From NCBI GenBank assembly GCA_030145845.1, contig JAIXHJ010000016.1, positions 42,494-106,493 of the forward strand: a stretch of DNA of 64,000 nucleotides. The letters are read 5' to 3'. Below, in pieces: positions 45,104-55,349 of this stretch. This stretch comes from Pseudomonadota bacterium. GTDB lineage: Bacteria; Pseudomonadota; Gammaproteobacteria; Pseudomonadales; Oceanobacteraceae. A program made the translations under genes and the position numbers. The stretch's first letter is position 1. Each line of letters starts with the position of its first letter. The notes under the pieces were generated by a model. The model saw only the letters and a program-made list of their open reading frames with translations, did no database searches and was not told where the DNA came from.

Positions 45104-45921
45104 GTTGCGTTCTCCGGTCTGAATTTAATCGTAAAATTACGGAATGACTGCTCAAACACCCTTGGGTCCTGAGGCACCGGCAGCGGCGATGCTTTGCGGA
45201 TCGCCTGCTCCACCGAACGGTCCAGCGCGGCATTACCACTGCTCTGGATAATCCGCACATCAATCACTTCCCCGGTCGGTACCAGAGTAATGTGAACACC
45301 CACTTCCTGATCCGGCCGCACTGCCGGCGGATAACGCCAGACCGACTGTACCTTATTCTTAATCTGCGTCACTGCATCGGCTTTCATTGCCGCCGCCTGT
45401 TCTGCCCGTTTAATGGCTTCCTGTTCGGCGCGCCGCTCAGCTTCGGCCTGCTCCCGTGCCAGCTGTTGCTGCAGGGCTTTTTCCTGCTCGGCACGTTCAC
45501 GCGCCTGCTGTTCGGCTTTTTCTTTTGCGGCTTTTTCCTGCGCAGCTTTTTCCCTGGCCTGCTGTTCAGCCAGTTTTTTCTCCTGCAGTACTTTTTCCTG
45601 CTGGCGTTTTTTCTGCTCAGCCAGCTGTTTCTGCGCCTGCTGTTGCTGACGCTTTTTTTCCGCCAGCTGCTGCTTTTTACGTTCGGCGGCGCGTTTTTCG
45701 GCCAGCGCTTTACGCTTACGCTCCTGCTCCGCTTTTTCCTGCCGTTGCTTAACGGCCTGATTTTCTTCCTGCACGATATTGGCAATCACATGCTGCGGCA
45801 CAGGTTCCGGCACTTTATGTTCGGTCGGCCAATGCCACAGAAACAGAGCCGCCACGGCCAGATGCAGAACCACCGACACCACGACAGGCAGGGAATAACG
45901 CTGAGGATCCAGCCAGTTCAT
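45097..45921 (-). CDS. tolA: TolA
   Basis: 274 residues. One membrane helix near the N-terminus (LPVVVSVVLHLAVAALFLWHW), a long Lys/Glu/Ala/Gln-rich helical domain at about 55-180 crossing the periplasm, and a C-terminal domain (IKNKVQSVWRYPPAVRPDQEVGVHITLVPTGEV). It transmits TolQR force to the outer membrane. The helical region is shorter than in E. coli (421-residue protein). The highly repetitive codons (AAA/GAA/CAG) produce spurious antisense ORFs. Confidence 0.95.
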   Translation of the reverse strand: MNWLDPQRYSLPVVVSVVLHLAVAALFLWHWPTEHKVPEPVPQHVIANIVQEENQAVKQRQEKAEQERKRKALAEKRAAERKKQQLAEKKRQQQQAQKQLAEQKKRQQEKVLQEKKLAEQQAREKAAQEKAAKEKAEQQARERAEQEKALQQQLAREQAEAERRAEQEAIKRAEQAAAMKADAVTQIKNKVQSVWRYPPAVRPDQEVGVHITLVPTGEVIDVRIIQSSGNAALDRSVEQAIRKASPLPVPQDPRVFEQSFRNFTIKFRPENATW

Positions 45922-45922
45922 A

Positions 45923-46372
45923 TCAGCGGCTGGCCTCCGGATCCGGCGCCTCGGTAATCAGGCCGACATTATTAATGCCTGCGCCCTGCAACCCGCCCAT
46001 CAGAGCGACCACCCTGCCATAGGCAACGCTTTCATCACCGCGGATCATCACCCGTGTTTCCGGCACCGCGGCAAACACCTTGGCGGTGTAATCGATGGCT
46101 TCTTTCAGCGTCATGGCCGACGGTTGCCCTTCTTCACGCTCAATAAAATAAATACCACGATCGTTGACCGAAATAATGACGGTACTGTCATCCGGATCAA
46201 TTTCCGTCGGTGTGGCATCAACATCAGGCAGATTCACCGGTACGCTCTGCACCAGCATGGGTGCAGTGACCATAAAAATAATCAGCAGCACCAGCATCAC
46301 GTCGATATAAGGAACGACGTTAATTTCTGCCATCTGTCGGCGCTTGGGCCCCGGAGCCGGCATCGGTTCCAT
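45923..46372 (-). CDS. tolR: TolR
   Basis: 149 residues, ExbD/TolR family. A single membrane helix VVPYIDVMLVLLIIFMVTAPML with the proton-pathway Asp (YIDVMLVLLIIF), then a periplasmic domain (RVMIRGDESVAYGRVVALMGGLQGAG). 1-bp gap to tolA and 2-bp gap to tolQ. Confidence 0.97.
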   Translation of the reverse strand: MEPMPAPGPKRRQMAEINVVPYIDVMLVLLIIFMVTAPMLVQSVPVNLPDVDATPTEIDPDDSTVIISVNDRGIYFIEREEGQPSAMTLKEAIDYTAKVFAAVPETRVMIRGDESVAYGRVVALMGGLQGAGINNVGLITEAPDPEASR

Positions 46373-46374
46373 GC

Positions 46375-47094
46375 TCAGGCCTCCGTATTTTTTCTGGCGG
46401 CTTCGGCTTTGGCGGCCTGCTGAATCTTGTGCGCCTGACGGTACAGCAGCGAGGAGAATTCATCGGCAAAGGTATTCAGCGCCGTTACCTGCTGATCAAC
46501 ACGGGCGGCAAAGCGGTTATAGAAAATCACCGCCGGAATCGCTGCCAGCAGGCCCATAGCGGTGGCTACCAGCGCTTCGGAAATCCCCGGTGCGACAGTG
46601 GCAATGGTGGCCTGTTTCACGCTGGCCAGCCCCTGGAAGGAATGCATAATCCCCCACACGGTACCGAACAGGCCGATGTATGGACTGGTGGACCCCACGG
46701 TGGCCAGAAACGGCAGGTGGGTATCCAGCGCTTCAGACTCACGGGTAATGGCAATACGCATGGCGCGCTGTACCCCGGCCATTACGGCATCCGGGTCATG
46801 GGTGTTCTGCTGCCGCATTTTGCCGAACTCTTTCAGCCCGGCCATAAACACATTTTCAATCCCGCTGGTGAGCGGTTTCTGCTGACATTCACGGTACAGG
46901 TCATTGAGGTCAACGCCGGACCAGAAATGCTCTTCAAACTCCTGCATCTGTTCACGGTTGGACGATAACAGACGGGTGCGCTGCACAATCACCACCCAGC
47001 TCATCACCGATGCCGCCAGCAACAGCAGCATCACCAGCTGCACCACAAAACTGGCATTAATGATCAGCGAAAAAATCGAAACGGACTCGTTCAC
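46375..47094 (-). CDS. tolQ: TolQ
   Basis: 239 residues, MotA/TolQ/ExbB proton channel. Three membrane helices: about 14-36, 130-155 (TVGSTSPYIGLFGTVWGIMHSF) and 170-195 (APGISEALVATAMGLLAAIPAVIFY). Energises TolA with TolR. Confidence 0.98.
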   Translation of the reverse strand: MNESVSIFSLIINASFVVQLVMLLLLAASVMSWVVIVQRTRLLSSNREQMQEFEEHFWSGVDLNDLYRECQQKPLTSGIENVFMAGLKEFGKMRQQNTHDPDAVMAGVQRAMRIAITRESEALDTHLPFLATVGSTSPYIGLFGTVWGIMHSFQGLASVKQATIATVAPGISEALVATAMGLLAAIPAVIFYNRFAARVDQQVTALNTFADEFSSLLYRQAHKIQQAAKAEAARKNTEA

Positions 47095-47116
47095 ATAAAC
47101 TCCTGTGCGTTTGCTG

Positions 47117-47542
47117 TTATCCGGCCTGGCCGTCTGCTGACGACGTCATGGCATTCAGTATGACGGCGGGAATCCCCTGCGGACGCCCGCCGTGGTTCAT
47201 ACAGGCGATGCTGATATCCGCCTGTACAAGACATTCTTCTTCACCCTGCTCATTGCGGCGCAGCACTTCCTGCGCCAGCACCAGACTGGCCTTACGGCTG
47301 CTTTCGACGCGTACCGTGAGCGTAAGTTCATCGTCAAGCCGGGCCGGCCTGAGATATCTGGCCCGCACTTCGCGCACAACAAACAGAATGTCATCCGACC
47401 TTAAGCTTTCCTGGCTATAGCCAAGTGCGCGCAGCCATTCGGTGCGCGCACGCTCAAGAAAACGGAAATAATTGGCGTAATAAACAATGCCGCCGGCATC
47501 GGTATCTTCGAAATAAACACGTACCGGCCAGCGGAAACTCAC
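47117..47542 (-). CDS. ybgC: Acyl-CoA thioesterase YbgC
   Basis: 141-residue hotdog protein. [25 protein letters not shown] holds the catalytic Asp. YbgC is the usual first gene of the Tol operon and acts on short- or medium-chain acyl-CoA or ACP. Overlaps ruvB by 4 bp (ATGA). Confidence 0.95.
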   Translation of the reverse strand: MSFRWPVRVYFEDTDAGGIVYYANYFRFLERARTEWLRALGYSQESLRSDDILFVVREVRARYLRPARLDDELTLTVRVESSRKASLVLAQEVLRRNEQGEEECLVQADISIACMNHGGRPQGIPAVILNAMTSSADGQAG

Positions 47543-48567
47543 TGCTCGTCCCCCGCCCCGAAGCGGGCCGGCAGGTCCAGACCGAAATGCAGATACGCCA
47601 GTCTGGTTGCCATACGCCCGCGTGGCGTACGGGTAAGGTAGCCCTGCTGCATCAGATAGGGTTCGAGCACATCTTCAATGGTGTCACGTTCTTCACCGAT
47701 GGATGCCGCCAGACTGTCGACCCCGGCCGGGCCGCCATCGTATTTCTCCAGCAGCGTCAGCAGCAGGCGGCGGTCCATATGATCGAAGCCCTGAGCATCG
47801 ACATTCAGCATATTGAGTGCCGCATCGGCGCAGCCAAGATTGACCGTACCATCGCCTTTCACCTGTGCGTAATCCCGCACCCGGCGCAGTAAACGATTGG
47901 CAATACGTGGTGTGCCACGCGCACGGCGGGCAATTTCCTGGGCGCCACTGTCATCCACCTCCAGCTGCATCAGGCGTCCGGAACGGGCAACGATATGGGC
48001 CAGATCGTGAATATTGTAAAACTCCAGCCGCTGCACAATGCCGAAGCGGTCACGCAGTGGCGATGTCAGCAGGCCGGCACGGGTGGTGGCGCCCACCAGG
48101 GTAAACGGTGGCAGATCGATTTTGATTGAACGTGCCGCCGGTCCTTCGCCAACCATAATATCCAGCTGGTAGTCTTCCATCGCCGGATACAGCACTTCCT
48201 CCACCGCCGGGTTCAGGCGGTGGATTTCGTCGATAAACAGCACATCGCCTTCTTCCAGATTGGTCAGCAGCGCCGCCAGATCGCCGGCTTTTTCCAGCAC
48301 CGGACCGGACGTGGATTTGATCTGCACGCCCATTTCTTCAGCGATAATATTGGCCAGCGTGGTTTTCCCCAGTCCCGGCGGACCGAACACCAGCGTGTGA
48401 TCCAGTGCTTCGCCACGCGCGCGCGCCGCACCGATAAAGATCTCCATCTGCTCGCGCACATGGGGCTGACCAATGTATTCATTGAGGGATTTTGGGCGGA
48501 TAGCACGATCCTGCTGCTCTTCACCGCGGGCCGGTTCAGCACTGACAAAGCGATCGGTTTCAATCAT
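47539..48567 (-). CDS. ruvB: Holliday junction branch-migration motor RuvB
   Basis: 342 residues. Walker [12 protein letters not shown], Walker [10 protein letters not shown], sensor TTRAGLL and arginine finger region, C-terminal winged helix ([17 protein letters not shown]). Full length. It lies between ruvA (16 bp upstream) and ybgC. No SOS box is visible at ruvA. Confidence 0.98.
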   Translation of the reverse strand: MIETDRFVSAEPARGEEQQDRAIRPKSLNEYIGQPHVREQMEIFIGAARARGEALDHTLVFGPPGLGKTTLANIIAEEMGVQIKSTSGPVLEKAGDLAALLTNLEEGDVLFIDEIHRLNPAVEEVLYPAMEDYQLDIMVGEGPAARSIKIDLPPFTLVGATTRAGLLTSPLRDRFGIVQRLEFYNIHDLAHIVARSGRLMQLEVDDSGAQEIARRARGTPRIANRLLRRVRDYAQVKGDGTVNLGCADAALNMLNVDAQGFDHMDRRLLLTLLEKYDGGPAGVDSLAASIGEERDTIEDVLEPYLMQQGYLTRTPRGRMATRLAYLHFGLDLPARFGAGDEQ

Positions 48568-48583
48568 AAGGCTTCCTCAGTGC

Positions 48584-49189
48584 TCAGCGTCCGAGCGTAT
48601 TGCGCAGTGCCAGACGGATCATCTCTTCGGCACTGTCAGCGCCGCTGATCTTATTCAGCATCTTCGCCGCGTCCTGTGGTTTATACCCCAGAGCAATCAG
48701 CGCGCCTTCTGCTTCCGCCAGCATGGCATCCTGCGATGCCCGTTCGGCATTGTCAGCCGCCGCCCACAACGGAGCCGGGGCCTGCCATTCTTTCAGCCGG
48801 TCTTTCATTTCCACAATCAGGCGTTCGGCCGTCTTCTTACCGACACCCGGCAGCTTGGTCAGCGCCGCCACATCTTCACTGTGCACACAGCCGGCAAAGG
48901 CATTCACATCCATGCCCGACAGAATTGCCAGCGCCAGCTTGGGTCCGACCCCACTGACCTTGATCAGGGTGCGGAACAGCGTGCGTTGTTCTTTGTCGCT
49001 GAAGCCATAAAGCTGATGGGCATCCTCGCGGATCGCCAGGTGGGTATAAAGCACAGCCACGGAGCCGGTTTTGCCCAGCGCTGCAAAGGTGGAAATGGGC
49101 GCCTGAATCTCGTAGCCGACGCCGTTAACGTCCAGCAACAGCTCCGGAGCCTGTTTCTCAAGGACAATGCCCTGTAATCGACCGATCAT
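48584..49189 (-). CDS. ruvA: Holliday junction protein RuvA
   Basis: 201 residues. OB-fold start MIGRLQGIVLEKQAPELLLDVNGVGYEI, two helix-hairpin-helix motifs (LIKVSGVGPKLALAILSG and LTKLPGVGKKTAERLIVEM), and the C-terminal RuvB-binding domain. It recognises the four-way junction. ruvC, usually directly upstream, is not present in the next 113 bp; the TRIC gene follows instead. Confidence 0.97.
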   Translation of the reverse strand: MIGRLQGIVLEKQAPELLLDVNGVGYEIQAPISTFAALGKTGSVAVLYTHLAIREDAHQLYGFSDKEQRTLFRTLIKVSGVGPKLALAILSGMDVNAFAGCVHSEDVAALTKLPGVGKKTAERLIVEMKDRLKEWQAPAPLWAAADNAERASQDAMLAEAEGALIALGYKPQDAAKMLNKISGADSAEEMIRLALRNTLGR

Positions 49190-49302
49190 GATGGTGAAAA
49201 TAACTCAATTTCAAAGCAGGCTAGCCTACCAGCATGCCGGGGCCGGCTCAATCCGGGGCCGGAGAAATCACCTGCCAGCCCCCGTCTGGCGCGCCAGAGC
49301 CG

Positions 49303-49923
49303 TCAGTTCTGCCAGCGTTCCGGTGCGTAGTAGAACACCGGCAGCGACCAGTGCCAGCGGATGGCAGCCAGACGCATGGCCAGACCCGTACTGAAAGACG
49401 CCAGCAGGGTGATATCTTCGTCCACACCAAAGTGACGCATCAGCAGATACAACCCGGCCACCAGCAGTGACACGCTGGCATACAGCTCGTGCTGCAGCAC
49501 CTGCGGCGTCTGATTGCAGAGGATATCGCGCAGAATACCGCCGAACACACCGGTAATGATGCCGGCCATAATGACCACCGGCAGGCCGTAACCCAGCTGC
49601 AGCGCCACGTTACAGCCGATGATGGTAAACGCGATCAGCCCCATGGCATCCAGAATCAGGAACAGCTGCTGCAGGCGGTGCATAAAGCGCGCAAGCACCA
49701 TGGTCGCGAGCCCGGCGGTAATGGTCAGATAGATATAAGGCGGATGCTGAGTCCAGGTAACGGGGAAATTACCCAGCAGGATGTCCCGCACAGTGCCGCC
49801 ACCTAACGCGGTAATAAACGCAATCAGGGCAACCCCGAACATATCCATGTTACGGCGGCCAGCGGCCAGCGCACCGGACATAGCTTCAGCGGTAATCGCA
49901 ATAAGATAGACAGTGGTAAGCAC
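49303..49923 (-). CDS. TRIC/UPF0126 family membrane protein, probable glycine-responsive transporter
   Basis: 206 residues with about seven membrane helices and two inverted GGG-x2-RD repeats (ALGGGTVRDILLGNFP and FGGILRDILCNQTP), the hallmark of the TRIC-like/UPF0126 family (YadS/YicG). Starts at GTG 49921-49923, six bases after AGGAG. It is directly behind a tandem glycine riboswitch, so the likely cargo or signal is glycine. Transport of glycine is inferred from the switch, not from the protein itself. Confidence 0.88.
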   Translation of the reverse strand: MLTTVYLIAITAEAMSGALAAGRRNMDMFGVALIAFITALGGGTVRDILLGNFPVTWTQHPPYIYLTITAGLATMVLARFMHRLQQLFLILDAMGLIAFTIIGCNVALQLGYGLPVVIMAGIITGVFGGILRDILCNQTPQVLQHELYASVSLLVAGLYLLMRHFGVDEDITLLASFSTGLAMRLAAIRWHWSLPVFYYAPERWQN

Positions 49924-49944
49924 ACAGAACTCCTGTGAAATCTG

Positions 49945-50140
49945 TGCCCCTCCCCCTGTCCCCGGTACCTGAGAGTTTAACCAGACGGACCTGACCGCTG
50001 GCTTGCTCCTTCGGTGGGTTACGGACGTAACCTCTCTCCAGATGGCAATACACTTAACCCGCAGTCCTTTGGCCTGAGCGTTTATGGGAGTTTGCGCCTT
50101 CGGCGGCCAGCATCAGGGCTGACTCTCTCCTGCGGGACGC
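49945..50140 (-). promoter_or_regulatory. Tandem glycine riboswitch
   Basis: Two glycine aptamers in the leader of the gene at 49303. Reading on the minus strand, aptamer 1 has CAGGAGAGAG, the core GCCGAAGGCGCAA, and AACGCTCAGG. Aptamer 2 has CTGGAGAGAG, CACCGAAGGAGCAA and AAACTCTCAGGTA. All fit the glycine consensus. The second aptamer ends about 25 bp before the ribosome site. In other bacteria these switches activate glycine catabolism or efflux genes. Confidence 0.93.
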
Positions 50141-50193
50141 GCATTGTAGACAATTGCTACAGGAAACGGAACCGGTGCCGGATGAACAGGCAG

Positions 50194-50216
50194 CAAAAAC
50201 CGGCCGTGGCCGGTTC
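50194..50216 (-). terminator. Terminator of the low-GC methyltransferase operon
   Basis: Stem ACCGGCC-GT-GGCCGGT with T5 on the minus strand, about 90 bp past the methyltransferase stop and before the riboswitch. Confidence 0.75.
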
Positions 50217-50305
50217 CGGGGGATTGATGTTTCGATATGGAGGTACTGCCCGCATTTGCAGCAGGTCCGGAGCTCTGCGGAAAGCAGCCCGGCAGGATGC
50301 ACTTG

Positions 50306-50902
50306 TTATCTGCGTTTTACCGCGACCACAGAATATGTATGCCAATGCTTCATTTTACCCAATGAAGTTTTAGCCATTTCGTCACGTTCAAAGAACCTGA
50401 CTATCTCAAATTCAGAGAACATCGTCTTTACTTCTGACGCCGATAAAGGCGTTGTCGGACTATGATATTTTTCAGCCCAACTGTCGTTAAAGCCCATAAA
50501 ATCACCGGCAAACACACCACCGACTTCAATTGAGCACTTAATTCGATCCCAGGTCACTTCAAAGTGGCTTGGGTCAGCAAAGAACAGACTTGAATTTGCA
50601 ATAACAACACCAGATTTTGGATAATTGAAAGATTCAAAGGAAGACTCTGATATTTTTACCAACGATTCGGACCCGAACCTGTCCCGACAAATTGCAACAG
50701 ACTCCGGGTTAATATCGAAGCCATAAACCTGAAAGCCCTGCTGCTCTAAATAATGAATATCGCTACCTGCACCACAGCCACAATCTGTTGCCACTTTGAG
50801 ATCTGATTCATTGAGCCGGGCTTCAAACTCAGTACGCTTTGAATGTGGACGATACAGTGCCTTGTCATAGTACCGACGCCAGATATCAGTATTTCCAGCC
50901 AT
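50306..50902 (-). CDS. Class I SAM-dependent methyltransferase
   Basis: 198 residues. SAM-binding motif I is ATDCGCGAGSDIHYLEQQG (a DCGCGxG form as in TehB-like enzymes), then GFDINPESVAIC (motif II) and SGVVIANSSLFF. The substrate is not readable. Codon use and base composition are clearly lower in GC than the neighbours, suggesting acquisition by transfer. The start overlaps a 47-codon ORF by 17 bp. Confidence 0.85.
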   Translation of the reverse strand: MAGNTDIWRRYYDKALYRPHSKRTEFEARLNESDLKVATDCGCGAGSDIHYLEQQGFQVYGFDINPESVAICRDRFGSESLVKISESSFESFNYPKSGVVIANSSLFFADPSHFEVTWDRIKCSIEVGGVFAGDFMGFNDSWAEKYHSPTTPLSASEVKTMFSEFEIVRFFERDEMAKTSLGKMKHWHTYSVVAVKRR

Positions 50903-51029
50903 AAGTTTCTAATTTTTCACCAGCTACATAATCTTTCAGGCGGGAACCAACGATAACCGGCTCCGGCGCAAAGCGCCCTCGCTGTCTTAACCTGTCAAAT
51001 AACTCTGATACTTCAGCAGCCGCTATCAT
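50886..51029 (-). CDS. Small ORF upstream of the methyltransferase, overlapping both neighbours
   Basis: 47 codons: ATG at 51027-51029, stop at 50886-50888. The peptide has a helix (AAEVSELFDRLRQRGRF) and a C-terminal segment KDYVAGEKLETYGWKY. It overlaps the end of the 75-residue ORF by 17 bp and the start of the methyltransferase by 17 bp, a strongly coupled arrangement. Function unknown. Alternatively it and the 75-residue ORF are two halves of one gene split by a frameshift (the join would give about 110 residues). No clear ribosome site is seen. Confidence 0.45.
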   Translation of the reverse strand: MIAAAEVSELFDRLRQRGRFAPEPVIVGSRLKDYVAGEKLETYGWKY

Positions 51030-51240
51030 TAAGAGGGTTGAGTTCCGGATACTGCTTCAATAAAACCGGGTAAACATAACTATCAGCCATAACCCCCATC
51101 CTGCCAACCTCCCTCTTCAGTACTTCAAATTCTTCCGGAGATAACCTCTCTTCAAAATCAGAAAGAACTGAAAATATCTGGCGATTTATAGTCTCGAATT
51201 TTTCAACCAGCTCTCGGGCAGTATTTTTATCCATCGTCAC
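51013..51240 (-). CDS. Small helical hypothetical protein
   Basis: 75 residues, predicted all-helical (TARELVEKFETINRQIFSVLSDFEERLSPEEFEVLKREVGRM), no membrane segment. First of three overlapping low-GC genes ending with a methyltransferase. The start may be either of two close Mets (MTMDKN). I do not recognise it. The C-terminal six residues lie in a region overlapping the next ORF. Confidence 0.6.
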   Translation of the reverse strand: MTMDKNTARELVEKFETINRQIFSVLSDFEERLSPEEFEVLKREVGRMGVMADSYVYPVLLKQYPELNPLNDSGC

Positions 51241-51492
51241 TTAACAGCCTCTGGTAACGCACACAATCACCCGGAAGCTTCATTGCTGATCCCCGGCACA
51301 GCCTTTTACTTCAATTGAACAATCTTCCATAACTCAACTATCCCTTCCAGAAAAACGCGCAGCAAGTGTCCGTTAAAAAGCGTTGCACATAAGACCGCAG
51401 TGCAGATCGCTAACTGCCGGCCCTGCCTGAAGCTGAAGGTAACACCGCTCAGCCGAACCGGCAACCCGGAGCGAAAAGCCAAATAACAGGCA

Positions 51493-51519
51493 CAAAAAAA
51501 CCGGCCCTGAGGCCGGTTT
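51493..51519 (-). terminator. Terminator of fadBA
   Basis: Stem CCGGCC-CTGA-GGCCGG with a T7 tail on the minus strand, 32 bp after fadA. Confidence 0.9.
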
Positions 51520-51550
51520 CTTCAGAACACCGTTCCAATAACCTGAGTTA

Positions 51551-52732
<1,182 letters not shown>

Positions 52733-52752
52733 TTAATTCTCCTCGTGGCCTA

Positions 52753-54903
52753 TTAACCGAAGTAGCTTTCGCCGTTCGCAGCCATTTCGCGCATACGATC
52801 GGTTGGTTTGTAGAGGTTACCCAGATCGGCAAACTTGTCGCACAGAGCAACGAATTCAGCCATACCTACGGTATCCATGTAACGGCACGCACCGCCACGG
52901 AATGGAGGGAAACCAATACCAAAGATCAGACCCATATCAGCTTCTGCCGGAGTATCAACGATACCCTCTTCCAGACAGCGGGCGATCTCGATGCACATCG
53001 GAATCATGCAACGCGCGATAATTTCTTCAGAGTCGAAGTCTTTTGCTTCAGCAACCACTGGCTTGATCAGCTCGTAGGTTTCCTGATCGACAACTTTCTT
53101 CGGCTTGCCTTTTTTGTCGGTTTCATAAACGTAGAAACCTTTACCGTTTTTCTGACCATAACGGTTGTTTTCGAACATCACGTCCATAGCAGACTTGAAG
53201 TCAGCCTTCATACGGTCAGGGAAACCTTCCGCCATGACTTCGTTAGCGTGAACGCCGGTATCAATACCAACCACGTCCAGCAGGTAAGCAGGGCCCATCG
53301 GGAAGCCGAACTTCTCCATAACTTTGTCACATTTCTGGAAGTCCGCACCGTCACGTACCAGACCAGCAAAACCGGCGAAGTAAGGGAACAGAACACGGTT
53401 AACCAGGAAGCCCGGGCAATCGTTTACCACGATCGGGGTTTTGCCCATTTTCTTGGCGTACGCAACCACGGTGGCAACGGCTTCTTCAGACGTTTTCTTA
53501 CCACGGATCACTTCCACCAGCGGCATCATGTGTACCGGGTTAAAGAAGTGCATACCGAGAAAGTTTTCCGGACGCTTCAGGTCTTCCGCCAGCAGGTCGA
53601 TGGAAATGGTCGAGGTGTTGGAAGTCACGATGGTGTCTTCAGACACGTTGTCTTCCAGTTCAGCCAGAACCATTTTCTTAACTTTCGGGTTTTCGACAAC
53701 GGCTTCAACCACGGTATCTACATCACCGAATTCGGCGTAAGACAGAGTCGGACGAATGCGGTTCAGGGTTTCACCCATCGCCAGCGGTTTCATCTTCTTC
53801 TTCTCAACGCGCTTGGCCAGCAGTTTGTTGGCTTCGTTCAGACCCAGCTCGATACCGGCTTCAGCGATATCTTTCATCATGATCGGGGTGCCTTTCAGTG
53901 CAGACTGATAAGCGATACCGCCACCCATGATACCAGCACCCAGTACGGCTGCTTTTTTGGTTTCTTTTGCAGTTTTGTCGAAAGCCTTGGCTTTCTTCTT
54001 CAGCAGCTGATCGTTCAGGAACAGACCAATCAGAGCCTGGGATTCAGTGGTTTTAGCCAGCTTGGCAAAACCTTTGGCCTCTGCATCCAGCGCTTTATCA
54101 CGACCGGCGTTAGCGGCTTTCTGCATAGTTTTGATGGCCATGATTGGCGCCGGGTAATGACCTTTGGTCTGACCAGCAACGAAACCTTTGGCAGTTTCGA
54201 AAACCATCATCTGTTCCAGCGTATCGAGGTGCAGTTTGGACTGTTTCTCTTCGCGGCGTGCCTGCCAGTTGATTTCACCGGCAATGGCTTCTTTCAGCAT
54301 CAGCACAGACTGTTCTTTCAGTTTGTCTGCTGCTACAACGGCATCCACAGCACCGTCTTTCAGTGCTTTGTCGGCACGGTTTTCAGCGCCCATGCAGATC
54401 CATTCAATGGCGTTGTCTGCACCGATAACACGTGGCAGGCGAACAGTACCACCGAAGCCAGGCATCAGGCCCAGTTTCACTTCCGGCAGACCAACCTTGG
54501 CCTTGTCAGACATAACACGCAGGTCGGTGGCCAGACACATCTCGAAGCCGCCGCCCAGAGCGATACCATTGATTGCTACCAGAGTCGGTACTGGCAGATC
54601 TTCATAAGCATTGAAGATCTGGTTTGCTTCCAGACACCAGGCTGCAATTTCGTCTTCTTCTTTCTTGAAAGCTTCACCGAATTCGGTGATATCAGCACCG
54701 ACGATGAAAACATCTTTACCTGAAGTTACCAGAACACCCTTAACATCGCTGTTGCCTTTGATGGCTTCAACAGAGGCTTTCAGGTCTTCCAGAGTAGCGC
54801 GGTTAAACTTGTTAACAGAGTCGCCTTGCAGATCGAATTTGAGTTCGGCGATGCCGTCTTCGATCATATTTACCGTGATGGCTTTACCTTCGTAAATCAT
54901 CAA
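52753..54903 (-). CDS. fadB: Fatty acid oxidation complex alpha subunit FadB
   Basis: 716 residues. N-terminal enoyl-CoA hydratase/isomerase ([39 protein letters not shown]), then the NAD-binding hydroxyacyl-CoA dehydrogenase ([32 protein letters not shown]). Length is full. The start is one of two consecutive Mets. An upstream PsrA-like operator (55005) suggests repression lifted by fatty acids, as in Pseudomonas. Confidence 0.98.
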   Translation of the reverse strand: MMIYEGKAITVNMIEDGIAELKFDLQGDSVNKFNRATLEDLKASVEAIKGNSDVKGVLVTSGKDVFIVGADITEFGEAFKKEEDEIAAWCLEANQIFNAYEDLPVPTLVAINGIALGGGFEMCLATDLRVMSDKAKVGLPEVKLGLMPGFGGTVRLPRVIGADNAIEWICMGAENRADKALKDGAVDAVVAADKLKEQSVLMLKEAIAGEINWQARREEKQSKLHLDTLEQMMVFETAKGFVAGQTKGHYPAPIMAIKTMQKAANAGRDKALDAEAKGFAKLAKTTESQALIGLFLNDQLLKKKAKAFDKTAKETKKAAVLGAGIMGGGIAYQSALKGTPIMMKDIAEAGIELGLNEANKLLAKRVEKKKMKPLAMGETLNRIRPTLSYAEFGDVDTVVEAVVENPKVKKMVLAELEDNVSEDTIVTSNTSTISIDLLAEDLKRPENFLGMHFFNPVHMMPLVEVIRGKKTSEEAVATVVAYAKKMGKTPIVVNDCPGFLVNRVLFPYFAGFAGLVRDGADFQKCDKVMEKFGFPMGPAYLLDVVGIDTGVHANEVMAEGFPDRMKADFKSAMDVMFENNRYGQKNGKGFYVYETDKKGKPKKVVDQETYELIKPVVAEAKDFDSEEIIARCMIPMCIEIARCLEEGIVDTPAEADMGLIFGIGFPPFRGGACRYMDTVGMAEFVALCDKFADLGNLYKPTDRMREMAANGESYFG

Positions 54904-55349
54904 CTGATCTCCACATGGTGGTTAGCTTTTGGCCAGCAGGAAATCCCGCCGACATTCTGCCGGTTGGTGAAACAACGCCCAACCACTGTTCAAAAAACGA
55001 ACGATTCATACGGGCGTTTGAATCTGAGAGGCACACATTCGGGGAAAGCGGACGGAAAGTCAATAGACTGCCGGGAAATGGCACAGCTGCCCGCCGTCCC
55101 CGACTGCCGCCAGACCCCGCATGGGCCCTTGCCTCAGGGCTGTGTACCACAACTGCTGCAGAATAATGAAAATTTCTGTCTCAGTAACTCACACGCCGCC
55201 TCGTCCGGCTGCGGCGCAAGTGAACACATTTTTGTAACAGTTTGTAATGACCTATAGGGATAGGCAGACCTATCTCATACACTCATCCGGTAAATACTGT
55301 GATTCCTCAATGACAGTAATTCACTGCAAACAACAAGAAGAATAATACC
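54904..55349. other. Divergent intergenic region fadB / secreted helical protein
   Basis: 446 bp without a supported gene. It holds the candidate PsrA operator (55005-55022) and an inverted-repeat block CCTATAGGGATAGG then CAGACCTATC (55251-55274). The latter contains a perfect GATAGG-CAGA-CCTATC hairpin near the promoter of the gene at 55350. An A-rich ribosome site (AAGAAG) precedes that gene. Confidence 0.5.
55005..55022 (-). promoter_or_regulatory. Predicted PsrA operator of fadBA
   Basis: TTCATAC-GGGC-GTTTGAA, an inverted repeat with one mismatch between arms, 102 bp before the fadB start. Same spacing and half-site as the operator at psrA (2853-2870), and close to the known PsrA motif. 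Confidence 0.65.

Noticed and set aside
45292..45957. Phe/Leu-rich plus-strand ORF resembling a membrane protein
   Set aside because: Mirror of the repetitive AAA/GAA/CAG codons of the TolA helix.
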